A stretch of 64,000 bases of DNA from Desulfobacterales bacterium (GTDB taxonomy: Bacteria; Desulfobacterota; Desulfobacteria; Desulfobacterales; JAEINQ01). Numbering within the stretch: position 1 is the first letter of the stretch; each line of letters begins with the position of its first letter. The notes below the pieces were generated by a model. The model saw nothing but the letters and a program-made list of their open reading frames with translations. It was not told where the DNA came from and searched no databases. The stretch lies in NCBI GenBank assembly GCA_016342285.1, contig JAEINQ010000002.1, positions 150,122-214,121 on the forward strand, read 5' to 3'. Below are positions 34,331-43,744 of this stretch, piece by piece. The position numbers and the translations under genes are program-made.

Positions 34331-34513
34331 TGAAACCGGTTAGATTGACCGCGGACTCACACGCACAATCGCAGGCGGTCACAATTTATCCGCGGCCGAC
34401 CTGGCCGCCGATGACCTTGCATCGCTACGCTAAAGGGAAAGCCTTGTTTATCGATTCCTTAGTTTGATATGCTGGCTGGGTAAAGGACCACACAACGGAC
34501 AAAGGAGGGGGCT

Positions 34514-35218
34514 ATGCAAAAAGATTGGAAGGTCTCCAGACGTGCCTTTCTGGCCGCAGCCGGCGGCACAATAGTAAGCCTAGGGTTGCCCGGAGTTTTC
34601 ATTAAGCTCTCCGAGGCGGAGCAACGCGCCCTGGCTGTTGACATCAGACCGGACGGCAGGCCTCGTCTGCCTCCCGGGCAGCTGGCCGTCGAAAAAATTC
34701 GGAATATGGGGGGTACGCCGGGAACCGCTACTGCCGCGGACTGGAGCCTGAACATCCACGGTGAGGTGGAAAAACCAGCCTCGCTATCCTACCCGGATCT
34801 GCTCGCCTTGGATCAGGTGCATATCACCTGCGATGTTCACTGTGTTACCGGCTGGACCCTTCTGGATTCCCAATGGAGCGGCGTTCGTCTGGCAACCATC
34901 CTGGATATCGTCAAACCTCGCACGAGTGGGGCTTTTATCATTTTTCAAGCCGCCGGAGGATACACGACCAGCGTGCCCATCAGCGAGGCCCAAAAAGAGA
35001 ACGTGATCCTTGCCCACAGCTTTTTTGGTGAAAGGCTGCCCCAGGAGAACGGCGCCCCCGTTCGTGCCCTAATCCCGGATCGCTATTTCTACAAAAGCGC
35101 CAAGTGGCTGGAGGGTGTCAAGGTTTCCTCCCAAGATGAGCCTGGATTCTGGGAAAAGCAAGGCTTCAGCAACTCCGCCGATCCATGGAAAGAAGAACGC
35201 TACCAGTCGAATCAATGA
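34514..35218 (+). CDS. Tat-exported sulfite-oxidase-fold molybdopterin oxidoreductase
   Basis: A 234-residue protein with a Tat signal (KVSRRAFLAAAGGTIVSLG) and an Oxidored_molyb domain. The Mo-ligand Cys is in HITCDVHCVTGWTLLDSQWSGV, followed by FQAAGGYTTSVP and the family's conserved GAPVRALIPDRYFYKSAKWLEGV. It is similar to MsrP and YedY-like short sulfite-oxidase-fold enzymes. An exported reductase or oxidase role is likely. No haem-b membrane partner follows. GGAGGGGG precedes the ATG. Confidence 0.9.
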   Translation: MQKDWKVSRRAFLAAAGGTIVSLGLPGVFIKLSEAEQRALAVDIRPDGRPRLPPGQLAVEKIRNMGGTPGTATAADWSLNIHGEVEKPASLSYPDLLALDQVHITCDVHCVTGWTLLDSQWSGVRLATILDIVKPRTSGAFIIFQAAGGYTTSVPISEAQKENVILAHSFFGERLPQENGAPVRALIPDRYFYKSAKWLEGVKVSSQDEPGFWEKQGFSNSADPWKEERYQSNQ

Positions 35219-35393
35219 GGCCAAAGGTTTCGCGTCCCAATGGCGCAATCCGGTTCTGTCCTCCCCCTCTCTGCTTGGATGAGCTGCAGTGATAAATGCG
35301 ATCAAGGGGTTGAAGTTTTATCGGAATGCGGGACAAGCTAACTGGACGAATTCTCCCTAAGGCCCGGAGCAATATGCAAAACGAGAATTTCGC

Positions 35394-36038
35394 ATGTCCA
35401 AGACTCTGAATCGAATCGAGAAAACATACTCGGCCGTGGCCGAGGTTTATGCCGAGGCGTTTTTCGACGAGCACCGGAAAAAACCCATGGACCGGGAGAT
35501 GCTGGAGCGGTTCGTCCGGGAGATGGGCGACCGGCAGCCGGTCTGGGATTTCGGGTGCGGGCCGGGGCAGACGGCCAAGTTCCTAAAAGATGCGGGCCAG
35601 GAAATTTCAGGGCTCGACCTGTCGGAGGAATTGCTGGACCAGGCCAGAAGGCTTTATCCGGATATCCCCTTTCAAAAGGGGAACCTTCTTGATCTTGATT
35701 TTGAAAACGCTTCCATCGCCGGTGTGGTGGCCTTCTATGCCATTGTCCACTTTACCCGGGATCAGGTGGAAAAAGCGTTTCAAGAAGTGTTCCGGGTCTT
35801 AAAGCCCAACGGAATCCTCCTTTTCACTTTCCATGTGGGCGGGGAGACCCTGCACATCGATACCTTTCTCGGTCGGGAGGTCGATATCGATTTCATGCTT
35901 TTCCCCGCGGCGTTCATTTCACAGAGCCTGAAAACGGCCGGATTTACCCTTGTCGAGATCGTCGAGCGAGAGCCCTATCCCGACGTGGAATACCCCAGCC
36001 GCCGGGCCTACGTGTTCGCCCGAAAACCTTCTCCGTAA
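35394..36038 (+). CDS. Class I SAM-dependent methyltransferase
   Basis: A 214-residue methyltransferase with motif I VWDFGCGPGQTAKFLKDAG (about 49-67), ISGLDLSEELLDQAR, and VVAFYAIVHFTRDQV as motif IV, a pattern seen in UbiE/Methyltransf_11 proteins. No partner gene defines its substrate. Confidence 0.88.
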   Translation: MSKTLNRIEKTYSAVAEVYAEAFFDEHRKKPMDREMLERFVREMGDRQPVWDFGCGPGQTAKFLKDAGQEISGLDLSEELLDQARRLYPDIPFQKGNLLDLDFENASIAGVVAFYAIVHFTRDQVEKAFQEVFRVLKPNGILLFTFHVGGETLHIDTFLGREVDIDFMLFPAAFISQSLKTAGFTLVEIVEREPYPDVEYPSRRAYVFARKPSP

Positions 36039-36292
36039 AAAATAGCTTCAGACAGGATTTACAGGATATTCTTTGCCCGCCAGACCGATTGGACGCTTCT
36101 TCTTTGGAAGCGATGCAATCGGTTTGATTTCAGCAATGGGTACATTCCGATTTATGGTTGCAATTTTCCGTCATTTGCACCCATAATCCCGCGACCTTTT
36201 GCCCCCTGAGACCCGGAAATATTCCGCGGCCTGCCCGGGGGGAGCGGCAAGGGAGCACTTCGAACCCCCCAGAGGAAGGAAAGGCGAGATCC

Positions 36293-36994
36293 ATGGAATG
36301 GATTCAAAAGGCGCTGCAGAGCGGGCGAAAGACCCTGACCGAATTCGAGTCCAAACAGGTGCTGGCCGCCTACGGCATTCCGGTAACCCGGGAGGTTTTG
36401 GCCCGGGACCGGAATGCTTTTTCAACAGCCCTGGAAGCGATCGGTTTTCCCCTGGTCATCAAGGGGTGCGGGGCCGGTCTGACCCACAAAACCGAAAGCG
36501 GATTGGTGCAGGTCGACGTGAGGTCGGAAAAAGAGGCCTTGGCCGTATTTGACCGATTCATGGCGGCCATGACCGGTGAAGACAATGCGGTGTTGGTCCA
36601 GGAGATGGTTGCAGGACGTCGGGAACTGGCCGTGGGGCTGGTTCGGGATCCTCAGTTTGGTCCCTGCGTCATGTTCGGGCTGGGCGGGATCTTTGCCGAG
36701 ATTCTCCAGGACACGGCCTTTCGCGTGGCACCCCTGGAGACAAAGGATGCCCTGGCCATGATGGGTGAAATCCGGGGGCATAAAATATTAGACACCGTGC
36801 GCGGCATGGAAGCGGCCGACCGGGACCGGCTGGCGGAGATTCTGGTTGCCATGGGCCGAATCGGTATTGAAAATCCGGAGATTCGCGAGATCGACATCAA
36901 CCCCATCATCATAGACGGCGGCGGCCGTCCCGTGGCCGTGGATTCGCTGATCGTTTTTGAAGAGCAAGGGGTAAACCAAACACAAAGAGCTTAG
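36293..36994 (+). CDS. ADP-forming acyl-CoA synthetase, ATP-grasp (beta) subunit
   Basis: A 233-residue ATP-grasp protein: LTEFESKQVLAAYGIPVTRE, FPLVIKGCGAGLTHKTESGLVQV, with the ATP-binding Lys and swinging-loop region, VLVQEMVAGRRELAVGLVRD, and a C-terminal REIDINPIIIDGGG. These are the hallmarks of the beta subunit of NDP-forming acyl-CoA synthetases. The alpha subunit follows 311 bases later, separated by a repeat. Together they convert an acyl-CoA, ADP and phosphate to an acid and ATP, giving substrate-level energy conservation. The start at 36293 is chosen over upstream codons because the conserved region begins immediately. Confidence 0.9.
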   Translation: MEWIQKALQSGRKTLTEFESKQVLAAYGIPVTREVLARDRNAFSTALEAIGFPLVIKGCGAGLTHKTESGLVQVDVRSEKEALAVFDRFMAAMTGEDNAVLVQEMVAGRRELAVGLVRDPQFGPCVMFGLGGIFAEILQDTAFRVAPLETKDALAMMGEIRGHKILDTVRGMEAADRDRLAEILVAMGRIGIENPEIREIDINPIIIDGGGRPVAVDSLIVFEEQGVNQTQRA

Positions 36995-37305
36995 CGCGGC
37001 ATCCTGCGGGGTCGTAGCCTTTAGGCGAAGCCTCAAGCCGCAACAAAACAATTATTTCACCACGAGCCACAGAGGGCACGGAGCTTTTTCGGTTCATTCC
37101 CAGCCGGGAGACGGCGGCCGTGAATGAGAATGGCCTGACAGTGTTTGCTTTTCACAGATCGTCGTCTCCCGATCTTTGAAAAATTAGAAACCCTCTGTGC
37201 GCTCAGTGTCTCCGTGGTTAGCCATAACTGTTCAGAATTTCGTTAATGAAAAACAAGCGAAAAAGAAATTCTTCTTCCTGATGAAGTGAATGCAAGGAGA
37301 TTGCC
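36995..37305. other. Intergenic region with a family A repeat
   Basis: The repeat at 37064-37219 accounts for most of this 311-base gap between the two synthetase subunit genes. GGAG before 37306 is the ribosome-binding site of the alpha subunit. The word GTAGCCTTTAGGCGAAG at 37011 also occurs near 735. Confidence 0.6.
37064..37219. repeat. Paired-hairpin dispersed repeat, family A copy 3
   Basis: Outer ends CACCACGAGCCACAGAGG and CTCAGTGTCTCCGTGG are inverted. Hairpin 1 carries GGAGACGG. Hairpin 2 has stem CAGATCG/CGATCTTTG and loop TCGTCTCC. The stem differs from copies 1 and 2 but the loop is kept. Confidence 0.65.
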
Positions 37306-38691
37306 GTGGACCGTGAACCTCTTTTTTTCGATCTGGACGCCCTCTTTTCCCCCCGTTCCGTGGCCATCATCGGCCTGCCCCAGGGGATGAAGACCGGTAA
37401 ACTTTTTCTCATTGCGTTGCAGGACATGGGGTTTCCCGGTCCCATCTATCCGGTCAACCCCAAGGCCGAGGTCATCGATGGCCTCAAATGCTACCCCAGT
37501 GTGTCTGCCATTGCCGATCCTGTGGACCTGGCCATTGTTCTGGTGGGCCGGCAGTTCGCGCCGGAAGTGGTGCGCCAGTGTGCGACGCGGGGGGTCAAAG
37601 GCGTGGTCCTGTTTACTTCCGGGTACAGGGAGACCGGGACCGATGAGGGCCGGCGCATTGAGGCCGAGATGGTCGAAACAGCTCGGGCTGCGGGGATGCG
37701 CCTTTTCGGTCCCAACTGCATGGGGCTCTACGCGCCGCGCACGGGACTCTCTTTCTTTCCGGGGCTCTCCCGCACACCGGGTCACCTGGGTCTTATCTCC
37801 CACAGCGGTTCCCTGGCCAACATCATCGGGCGGCTGGCCGAAGACAAGGGGCTGGCCTTTAGCAAGGTGGTGAGCCTGGGCAACGAGGCCGATCTTCACA
37901 GCGCCGATTTTCTGGCCTATCTGGCCGAAGATGAGGAAACCCGCGTCATCGGGGGTTATCTTGAGGGCATAAAGGACGGTCCCTATTTTCTGCGCACCCT
38001 GAAACGGGCGGCCTCGAAAAAACCGGTGGTGCTGTGGAAGGTGGGGCTGACCCCCGAAGGGGGCCGGGCCGCGGCCTCCCACACCGGTGCCCTGGCCGGG
38101 TCCGAAGCCATCTGGCGCGGGGTGGTCAACCAGTGCAACGCCGTGTCCGTGGCCGGATGGGACCAGTGGCTGGAAACCATGATGGCTTTCTACCTGCTGC
38201 CGCCGACAGTGGGGAAACGGGTGGCCATCATTTCCGGCCCGGGAGGACTGGCTGTTTCCGCGGCCGAAGCCGTGGGCCGCTGCGGCCTGAAACTGGCCGA
38301 TTTGGCTGCTTCGACCCAAACCGAACTGGCCCGACACGTACCGCCCACCGGCACCAGTCTGGCCAACCCCATCGACGTCAGTCTCAACGCCCACATGGAT
38401 TTAACCATCTTTACCCGGGCCGCCGAACTGGCCACCGCCGACCCCGGCGTCGACGCGGTGGTGGTTATCGGTTCCGGGCTGGATGAGGAGGCCAACAAAC
38501 AATACGCCGCCTCCATGATCGAGGTGCGGGGACAAACCGGCAAGCCCTTTCTCATGGTGGCCATCCCCGGCATGCCGCCGGAAACTGGTCGGGCCTTTTG
38601 CCGGGCCGGGCTCCCCTTTTTCGACACCGCTGAAAAAGCCATGGCCGCCTATGCCCGGGTGGTGGGCTACTATGCCCGGCGGTGCGGGTAG
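37306..38691 (+). CDS. ADP-forming acyl-CoA synthetase, CoA-binding (alpha) subunit
   Basis: A 461-residue protein with a CoA-binding Rossmann domain (FSPRSVAIIGLPQGMKTGK), succinyl-CoA-synthetase-like domains (LFGPNCMGLYAP, LISHSGSLANII), and the phospho-His motif in AAASHTGALAGS. It lacks a fused ATP-grasp domain, which the upstream gene supplies. The GTG start at 37306 follows GGAG. Acetate-, propionate- or aryl-acid-CoA specificity cannot be read from the sequence. Confidence 0.92.
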   Translation: MDREPLFFDLDALFSPRSVAIIGLPQGMKTGKLFLIALQDMGFPGPIYPVNPKAEVIDGLKCYPSVSAIADPVDLAIVLVGRQFAPEVVRQCATRGVKGVVLFTSGYRETGTDEGRRIEAEMVETARAAGMRLFGPNCMGLYAPRTGLSFFPGLSRTPGHLGLISHSGSLANIIGRLAEDKGLAFSKVVSLGNEADLHSADFLAYLAEDEETRVIGGYLEGIKDGPYFLRTLKRAASKKPVVLWKVGLTPEGGRAAASHTGALAGSEAIWRGVVNQCNAVSVAGWDQWLETMMAFYLLPPTVGKRVAIISGPGGLAVSAAEAVGRCGLKLADLAASTQTELARHVPPTGTSLANPIDVSLNAHMDLTIFTRAAELATADPGVDAVVVIGSGLDEEANKQYAASMIEVRGQTGKPFLMVAIPGMPPETGRAFCRAGLPFFDTAEKAMAAYARVVGYYARRCG

Positions 38692-39054
38692 ACGGCCTGC
38701 ACGGGCTCGATACAAGTATTGAAACCACAAAGACACAAAGGCCACAAAGGAAAGCGATGATTTCATGGTTTCGAAAAGATGCTTAATTTGTCTCCCGGCG
38801 TCATTCCCGCGAAGGCGGGAATCCATTTGTTTCAGGTAGTCCTGGATACCTGCCTTCGCAGGCATGACAAAAATCTTGACTTCTTCACGAGTTTGTCAAA
38901 TTGGGGAGGATGAGTATGCCGATTGACTTTTGGGAAGAATTGAATCGCAAACAAACGATGACGTTCGTGAAAAATTAAAAAACACGTTGGCGTTTATGGA
39001 GTACGCAAATACAAATACAGGATAGGATTCTATTCTTTGAAATGGTGAGCAATA
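38692..39054. other. Intergenic region with a common palindromic repeat
   Basis: 363 bases with a REP/MITE-like palindrome (38800-38868) and short repeat remnants (CACAAAGACACAAAGGCCACAAAG). Small frames around 38916-39025 are not convincing. Confidence 0.5.
38800..38868. repeat. Palindromic REP-like element
   Basis: GTCATTCCCGCGAAGGCGGG at the left and CCTGCCTTCGCAGGCATGAC at the right are imperfect inverted copies. Each also contains its own small hairpin (CCCGCGAAGGCGGG; CCTGCCTTCGCAGG). This design is widespread in proteobacterial spacers. Confidence 0.7.
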
Positions 39055-39645
39055 ATGGAGAAAATCGATAAGGGGAAGGGAAAGGAACACCGCCACAGGG
39101 GAAAATTCACCGAGGGGCTCCTGGATGTCGAGCGGATCCTGGGTGGGCTCGCACTGCGGCCGGGCCAGACCGTTGTGGATGCCGGCTGCGGCAATGGATA
39201 CATGTCCAAGATCTTTTCAAGGCAAGTCACCCCATCGGGGAAAGTATACGCCCTGGACCCGGACAGGCATTTTATCGGCGTTCTTGAAGCAGAGACCCGG
39301 GGGACCAATATCGTGACGATTGTGGGCGATATTACCAGACCGACCCCCATTGAACCGTCGTCGGTGGACCTTATCTACATATCAACAGTGATTCATTGCT
39401 TTTCCAAACTTCAGATGCAGGGCTTTATCCAGGAGGTTCGGCGCCTTATCAAGCCCGATGGGTTGCTGGCCATCGTGGAAATCGAGAAGACGGAGACCCC
39501 TTTCGGGCCGCCCCTGAATCGCCGTTTTTCTTCCGAGGAACTGAGGACGATCGTGCCCATGACCCCCGTGGAGACGATCCCGGTGGCAGAATATTTTTTT
39601 ATGCATACGTTTGCCCATGCGACACCGCCTAAAGTGGCGCCTTGA
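39055..39645 (+). CDS. Class I SAM-dependent methyltransferase
   Basis: A 196-residue methyltransferase with VVDAGCGNGYMSKIFSRQV (motif I), VYALDPDRHFIGVL, IVGDITRPTPIEPSSVDLIYIS and VRRLIKPDGLLAIVEIEK. This is like the small Methyltransf_25/31 proteins of anaerobes that act on metals or small molecules. No neighbour defines the substrate. Confidence 0.85.
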   Translation: MEKIDKGKGKEHRHRGKFTEGLLDVERILGGLALRPGQTVVDAGCGNGYMSKIFSRQVTPSGKVYALDPDRHFIGVLEAETRGTNIVTIVGDITRPTPIEPSSVDLIYISTVIHCFSKLQMQGFIQEVRRLIKPDGLLAIVEIEKTETPFGPPLNRRFSSEELRTIVPMTPVETIPVAEYFFMHTFAHATPPKVAP

Positions 39646-39776
39646 CCTTGACGGTTCCGCAAACATTACCGGCACAACGTGCACAATGTTTTTGACATGA
39701 TGAACAGGATATCCAGGATTTATTGGTTCGGCTGATCACCTAAAGAAAAATCGCTTTCAGGCGTTCCGGCCGAACC

Positions 39777-39852
39777 AATGGTGCCATGCGACTTCGCTTT
39801 TCAAGCTACGCCGCACAGGTGCCCTTCGGGTAGGTGTTCGGCCAGTGCAGGA
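39777..39852. repeat. 76-bp repeat with GGCCGAAC/GTTCGGCC ends, family B copy 2
   Basis: The same length and nearly the same sequence as 5321-5396, including ATGGTGCCATGCGACTTCGC and the inverted ends at 39777-39784 and 39845-39852. Only a few substitutions separate the two. Confidence 0.7.
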
Positions 39853-39914
39853 CCCGAATCCGCAAACAGGATTCTTCGTGCTCTTCGTGTCCTTCGTGGT
39901 AAAAAAAGGACTTT

Positions 39915-40913
39915 ATGATGAAACTTCAGCGACTTGGCTCAACGGATCTTCGGGTCTCGGCCATGGGGGTCGGAATGGCCGCCCTGGGGAGGCCGGGGTA
40001 TATCAACATCGGCCATGGCGACGACCTGGAGCGGAACTATCATGTGGCGGACATGGAACGGCGCGCCCACAATGTGCTGGATGCTGCCTGGAACCGGGGG
40101 GTACGCTATTTCGATGCGGCCCGTTCCTACGGTCGTGCCGAGGCATTTTTGGGGAGTTGGCTGCGGGACCGGGGCGATCTGGCGGATACCGTGGTGATCG
40201 GCTCCAAGTGGGGGTACACTTATAAGGCCGACTGGCAGGTGGCGGCCCATGCCCACGAAGTCAAGGACCACTCGCTTCCGGTGCTTCGCCGGCAATGGGC
40301 CGAGAGCCTGGCGACCCTGGGTCGGCGTCCCGATCTGTATCAGATCCATTCAGCGACCCTTGAAAGCGGCGTCCTGGAAAACACTCCGGTACTGGGTGAA
40401 TTGGCGCGGATTAAAGGCGACGGCGTGGTGATCGGCCTGTCGGTGAGCGGGCCGAGGCAGCGGGAGGTCATCGAACGGGCCCTGTCCCTGAAAGTGGACG
40501 GCATCGGCCTTTTTGACTGCGTGCAGGCGACCTGGAACCTGCTGGAACGATCCGCCGAACCGGCCCTGGCCCTGGCCGCTGGCAAGGGCGTTGGCGTGAT
40601 CGTCAAAGAAGGGCTGGCCAACGGCCGGTTGACCGAACGAAATATTTCACCTGAGTTCGAGCCCAAGCTGGCATCGTTGAATCGGATCGCCCGGCGGCTG
40701 GAAACGTCGGTGGACGCCCTGGCCCTGGCTGCCGTTCTGGCCCGGCCCTGGGCGGGTGTGGTGCTCAGCGGTGCGGCCTGTGTGGAGCACCTGGCCTCGA
40801 ACCTGACTGCCGTGGAAACGGTCCTTGATGATGCGGCGGTATCGGCCCTGGAAGAACTGACCGAGTTGCCGGAAACCTACTGGCAAATTCGAAGCAAACT
40901 GGCCTGGAATTGA
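39915..40913 (+). CDS. Aldo/keto reductase
   Basis: A 332-residue AKR barrel with the catalytic tetrad: Asp and Tyr in YFDAARSYGRAE, Lys in VIGSKWGYTY, His in YQIHSAT. NADPH-binding features (VKEGLANGRL and the C-terminal AVLARPWAGVVLSG) are typical. It reduces a carbonyl or oxidises a sugar. It lies directly before a lactonase/phosphotriesterase-like gene, so a sugar or lactone pathway is possible. Confidence 0.9.
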   Translation: MMKLQRLGSTDLRVSAMGVGMAALGRPGYINIGHGDDLERNYHVADMERRAHNVLDAAWNRGVRYFDAARSYGRAEAFLGSWLRDRGDLADTVVIGSKWGYTYKADWQVAAHAHEVKDHSLPVLRRQWAESLATLGRRPDLYQIHSATLESGVLENTPVLGELARIKGDGVVIGLSVSGPRQREVIERALSLKVDGIGLFDCVQATWNLLERSAEPALALAAGKGVGVIVKEGLANGRLTERNISPEFEPKLASLNRIARRLETSVDALALAAVLARPWAGVVLSGAACVEHLASNLTAVETVLDDAAVSALEELTELPETYWQIRSKLAWN

Positions 40914-41065
40914 CGAAACCGCATTGGCCAGCCTATATTGACCCTTATGCTTCTATTGGCGAAGCCATGCGAATGGGTTGGCGAGTCAGGTCGACTGCCA
41001 ACAAGCTTCTTCGTCTGCGATGGTCTGTGTGTGTCTGCGGTTCATAAATAAAAGGAGGCAACCCC

Positions 41066-42049
41066 ATGGCAACGGCAGTTGTGAATACGGTCACCGGGCC
41101 GGTTTCTCCGGACGATTTGGGTGTCACTTTGATGCACGAGCACATTCTCTACGGTTATCCGGGATGGGAGGGGGACCAAAGCATTGCGCCTTTTGACGGA
41201 CCGGCCATGGTGAAAAACAGCGTGGCCGTTCTGGAGATGCTCAAATCCCTGGGTCTCAAGACCTATGTGGACGCCACGGCCTTAGACGGCGGACGCTGCC
41301 CGGAGATCTACCGGGAGGTTTCCGAAAAGACCGGTATTCAAATCGTCTGTTCCACGGGTTACTACTACGAGGGGGAAGGGTCGTCGGCTTACTGGAAATT
41401 TCGAAGCGCCCTGGGAGACGCAGCCGAAGAACTCTACGAACTTTATATGCGAGAGATCACCGTCGGTATCCGGGACACGGGAATACGGGCCGGGGTGATC
41501 AAGGTCGGCACCAGCAAGGATGGGATCACCGATTACGAATCCATGATGCTCAAAGTGGCGGCAAGGGTGCAAAAAGAGACCGGCGTGCCCATCATCACCC
41601 ACACCCAGGAAGGGACCATGGGGCCGGAGCAGGCGGCCCTGCTCATCGCCGAGGGGGTCGATCCGGCAAAGATCCAGATCGGGCACATGAGCGACAATCT
41701 TGATATGGACTACCAGCAGCGGACCCTGGCCCAGGGGGTATACGTCTCCTGGGACCGCATGGGGCTGCAGGGCCTGGTGGGATGCCCCATGGACGAACAG
41801 CGCTACCCGGTGATGATTGAGCTGATCAAAAAGGGGCATGGCAACCGCCTGATGATCTCCCACGACTGCATCCTCAACTGGTTGGGCCGACCCCTGACGC
41901 TGCCCGAAGAAGTACTGCCGCTGATCGCCAACTGGAACCCGGCCCACCTGTTTCAGAACATCATCCCGGTCTTGAAGGCGGGCGGTGTCATGGACGAACA
42001 GATCGATACCATTGTCCGGGAAAATCCTTGCCGGCTTTTTGCGGCATGA
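41066..42049 (+). CDS. Phosphotriesterase-family metal hydrolase
   Basis: A 327-residue amidohydrolase-superfamily barrel of the PTE type. Metal ligands are H-E-H in LMHEHILYG, the Lys to be carboxylated in AGVIKVGTSKDG, His in IITHTQEG, His in IQIGHMSD and Asp in ISHDC. Relatives include lactonases and aryldialkylphosphatase-like proteins. GGAGG precedes the ATG. Given the neighbours (aldo/keto reductase, diaminopropionate lyase), a lactone or amide is more likely than an organophosphate. Confidence 0.92.
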   Translation: MATAVVNTVTGPVSPDDLGVTLMHEHILYGYPGWEGDQSIAPFDGPAMVKNSVAVLEMLKSLGLKTYVDATALDGGRCPEIYREVSEKTGIQIVCSTGYYYEGEGSSAYWKFRSALGDAAEELYELYMREITVGIRDTGIRAGVIKVGTSKDGITDYESMMLKVAARVQKETGVPIITHTQEGTMGPEQAALLIAEGVDPAKIQIGHMSDNLDMDYQQRTLAQGVYVSWDRMGLQGLVGCPMDEQRYPVMIELIKKGHGNRLMISHDCILNWLGRPLTLPEEVLPLIANWNPAHLFQNIIPVLKAGGVMDEQIDTIVRENPCRLFAA

Positions 42050-42109
42050 TGCGGTTTCAAATCAAAGGTGGCCACGGGCCGTCCGGGTGCCGGTAAAAGG
42101 CGGGTCGCC

Positions 42110-43321
42110 ATGGGGCAAATTCATACCCTGATCGGCATCGACGCCGTGGTGCAGACGCCGATGTCGGAACATTATCCCGAATTTCTCGACGAATCCAGGG
42201 TGGACGCGGTGTCAGGCTTTCATCGCTCCATGGAAGGGTATGCACCAACCCCGCTGGTTTTTCTCGATGCCATGGCGCAAAAGCTGGGCCTGGGGAAAAT
42301 CCTGGTCAAGGACGAGTCCCATCGGTTCGGTCTCAACGCCTTCAAGGCCCTGGGGGCGAGTTATGCCATGGCCCGGTTCATTGAGGACCGCCTGGAACTG
42401 ACCTTGGGAAAAAGCGGTTTCCGACGGTTTTCCGAACCCCAAATTCGAAGACAAATTGAAGATATCACCTTTGTGACCGCCACCGACGGCAATCACGGCA
42501 GGGCTGTTGCCTGGGCCGCATCGAAGATCGGATGCCGGTCCGTGGTCTTAATGCCCAAGGGGTCTTCCCGGGCAAGACTTGCAGCCATTGCCGACGAGGG
42601 AGCCCAGGCGGCCATAACGGCGTTTAACTATGACGATACCGTCCGCCATGCCGCGGAAATGGCCAGGGTCCGTGGATGGGTCCTGCTGCAGGATACGGCA
42701 TGGCCCGGCTACACCCGAATCCCTACCTGGATCACCCAGGGGTATACCACCCTGGTGACAGAGGCCCTGGACCAGATGGACAAGGCCGGTGCCGGTCGCC
42801 CCACCCATGTTTTTGTCCAGGCCGGCGTGGGCTCTTTTGCCAGTGCGGTGGTCGGTTTTCTGGCCAACCGCTTCAAGGGACGCCGCCCGAAAATGGTGGT
42901 GGTCGAGCCGGAACGGGCGGCATGCTTCTTTCGGTCGGCGACGGTCGGTGACGGGCGGCCTCATGGGGTCACCGGGGACCTGGACACCATCATGGCCGGT
43001 CTGGCTTGCGGCGAGCCCAGCATGGTTGCCTGGGAAATTTTGCGGGACCTGGCCGACGCCTTTGTTTCCTGCCCTGGCGCGGTATCCGAAACCGGCCTGC
43101 GGCTGCTGGCCGAACCCCTGGGGAGGGATTCACCCGTGGTCTCCGGCGAATCCGGGTCCGTGGGCATGGGGTTGCTCCATGACATCATGACCCGGCGCGA
43201 GTTGGAAACCTTAAGGGCTGCCCTGGCATTGGACGAAGGGTCCGTGGTCCTGCTATTCAGCACCGAAGGGGACACCGACCCGGAAAGCTATCAGCGAATC
43301 CTGGCACGTCGGGGAATTTGA
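42110..43321 (+). CDS. dpaL: Diaminopropionate ammonia-lyase
   Basis: A 403-residue fold-type II PLP enzyme. The PLP Lys is in HRFGLNAFKALGASYA. VTATDGNHGRAVAWAA is the Asn-loop, LQDTAWPGYTRIPTWITQGY is diagnostic for diaminopropionate ammonia-lyase, and GVGSFASAV forms the phosphate loop. It would convert 2,3-diaminopropionate to pyruvate and ammonia. The ATG at 42110 has GGCGGG upstream. The length is close to the usual 400 residues. Confidence 0.92.
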   Translation: MGQIHTLIGIDAVVQTPMSEHYPEFLDESRVDAVSGFHRSMEGYAPTPLVFLDAMAQKLGLGKILVKDESHRFGLNAFKALGASYAMARFIEDRLELTLGKSGFRRFSEPQIRRQIEDITFVTATDGNHGRAVAWAASKIGCRSVVLMPKGSSRARLAAIADEGAQAAITAFNYDDTVRHAAEMARVRGWVLLQDTAWPGYTRIPTWITQGYTTLVTEALDQMDKAGAGRPTHVFVQAGVGSFASAVVGFLANRFKGRRPKMVVVEPERAACFFRSATVGDGRPHGVTGDLDTIMAGLACGEPSMVAWEILRDLADAFVSCPGAVSETGLRLLAEPLGRDSPVVSGESGSVGMGLLHDIMTRRELETLRAALALDEGSVVLLFSTEGDTDPESYQRILARRGI

Positions 43322-43345
43322 ATTCAATTCGCAGGCGGTGACGAT

Positions 43346-43744
43346 ATGAAAACAACGCACAAAATACTTCTGGCCGTCGACGGCGGAGTCAATGTGATCC
43401 TGGGGGTTTTGCTGATGCTGTTTCCCGTGGGCATCGTGGACCTGCTCGGCTTGCCGCCGACCGATACGCATTTTTACCCCAGCATTTTCGGTGCCGTGCT
43501 GCTGGGGATCGGCATCGCCCTGCTGGCGGAAATCGCCGGCAGCAGCGGCCGGTTTCGTGGCCTTGGCCTGGGCGGCGCCATCATTATCAATATTTGCGGT
43601 TCGGTGGCACTGATTCTGTGGCTGGTTTTCGGCGCTCTGGAAATTCCCTTACGAGGGCAGATTTTGCTGTGGGTGATCGGGGTTTTGGTGCTCGGCATCG
43701 GTCTGGCTGAAATACTGGCCAGATCGTGGACCTACGACCCATGA
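43346..43744 (+). CDS. Four-segment small membrane protein, unknown
   Basis: A 132-residue protein with four hydrophobic helices (LLAVDGGVNVILGVLLMLFP, SIFGAVLLGIGIALLAEIAG, GAIIINICGSVALILWLVFG, LLWVIGVLVLGIGLAEILA). It shares the layout of small membrane proteins of unknown role. It overlaps the following acetyltransferase gene by four bases (ATGA), so the two are translated together. Confidence 0.75.
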   Translation: MKTTHKILLAVDGGVNVILGVLLMLFPVGIVDLLGLPPTDTHFYPSIFGAVLLGIGIALLAEIAGSSGRFRGLGLGGAIIINICGSVALILWLVFGALEIPLRGQILLWVIGVLVLGIGLAEILARSWTYDP

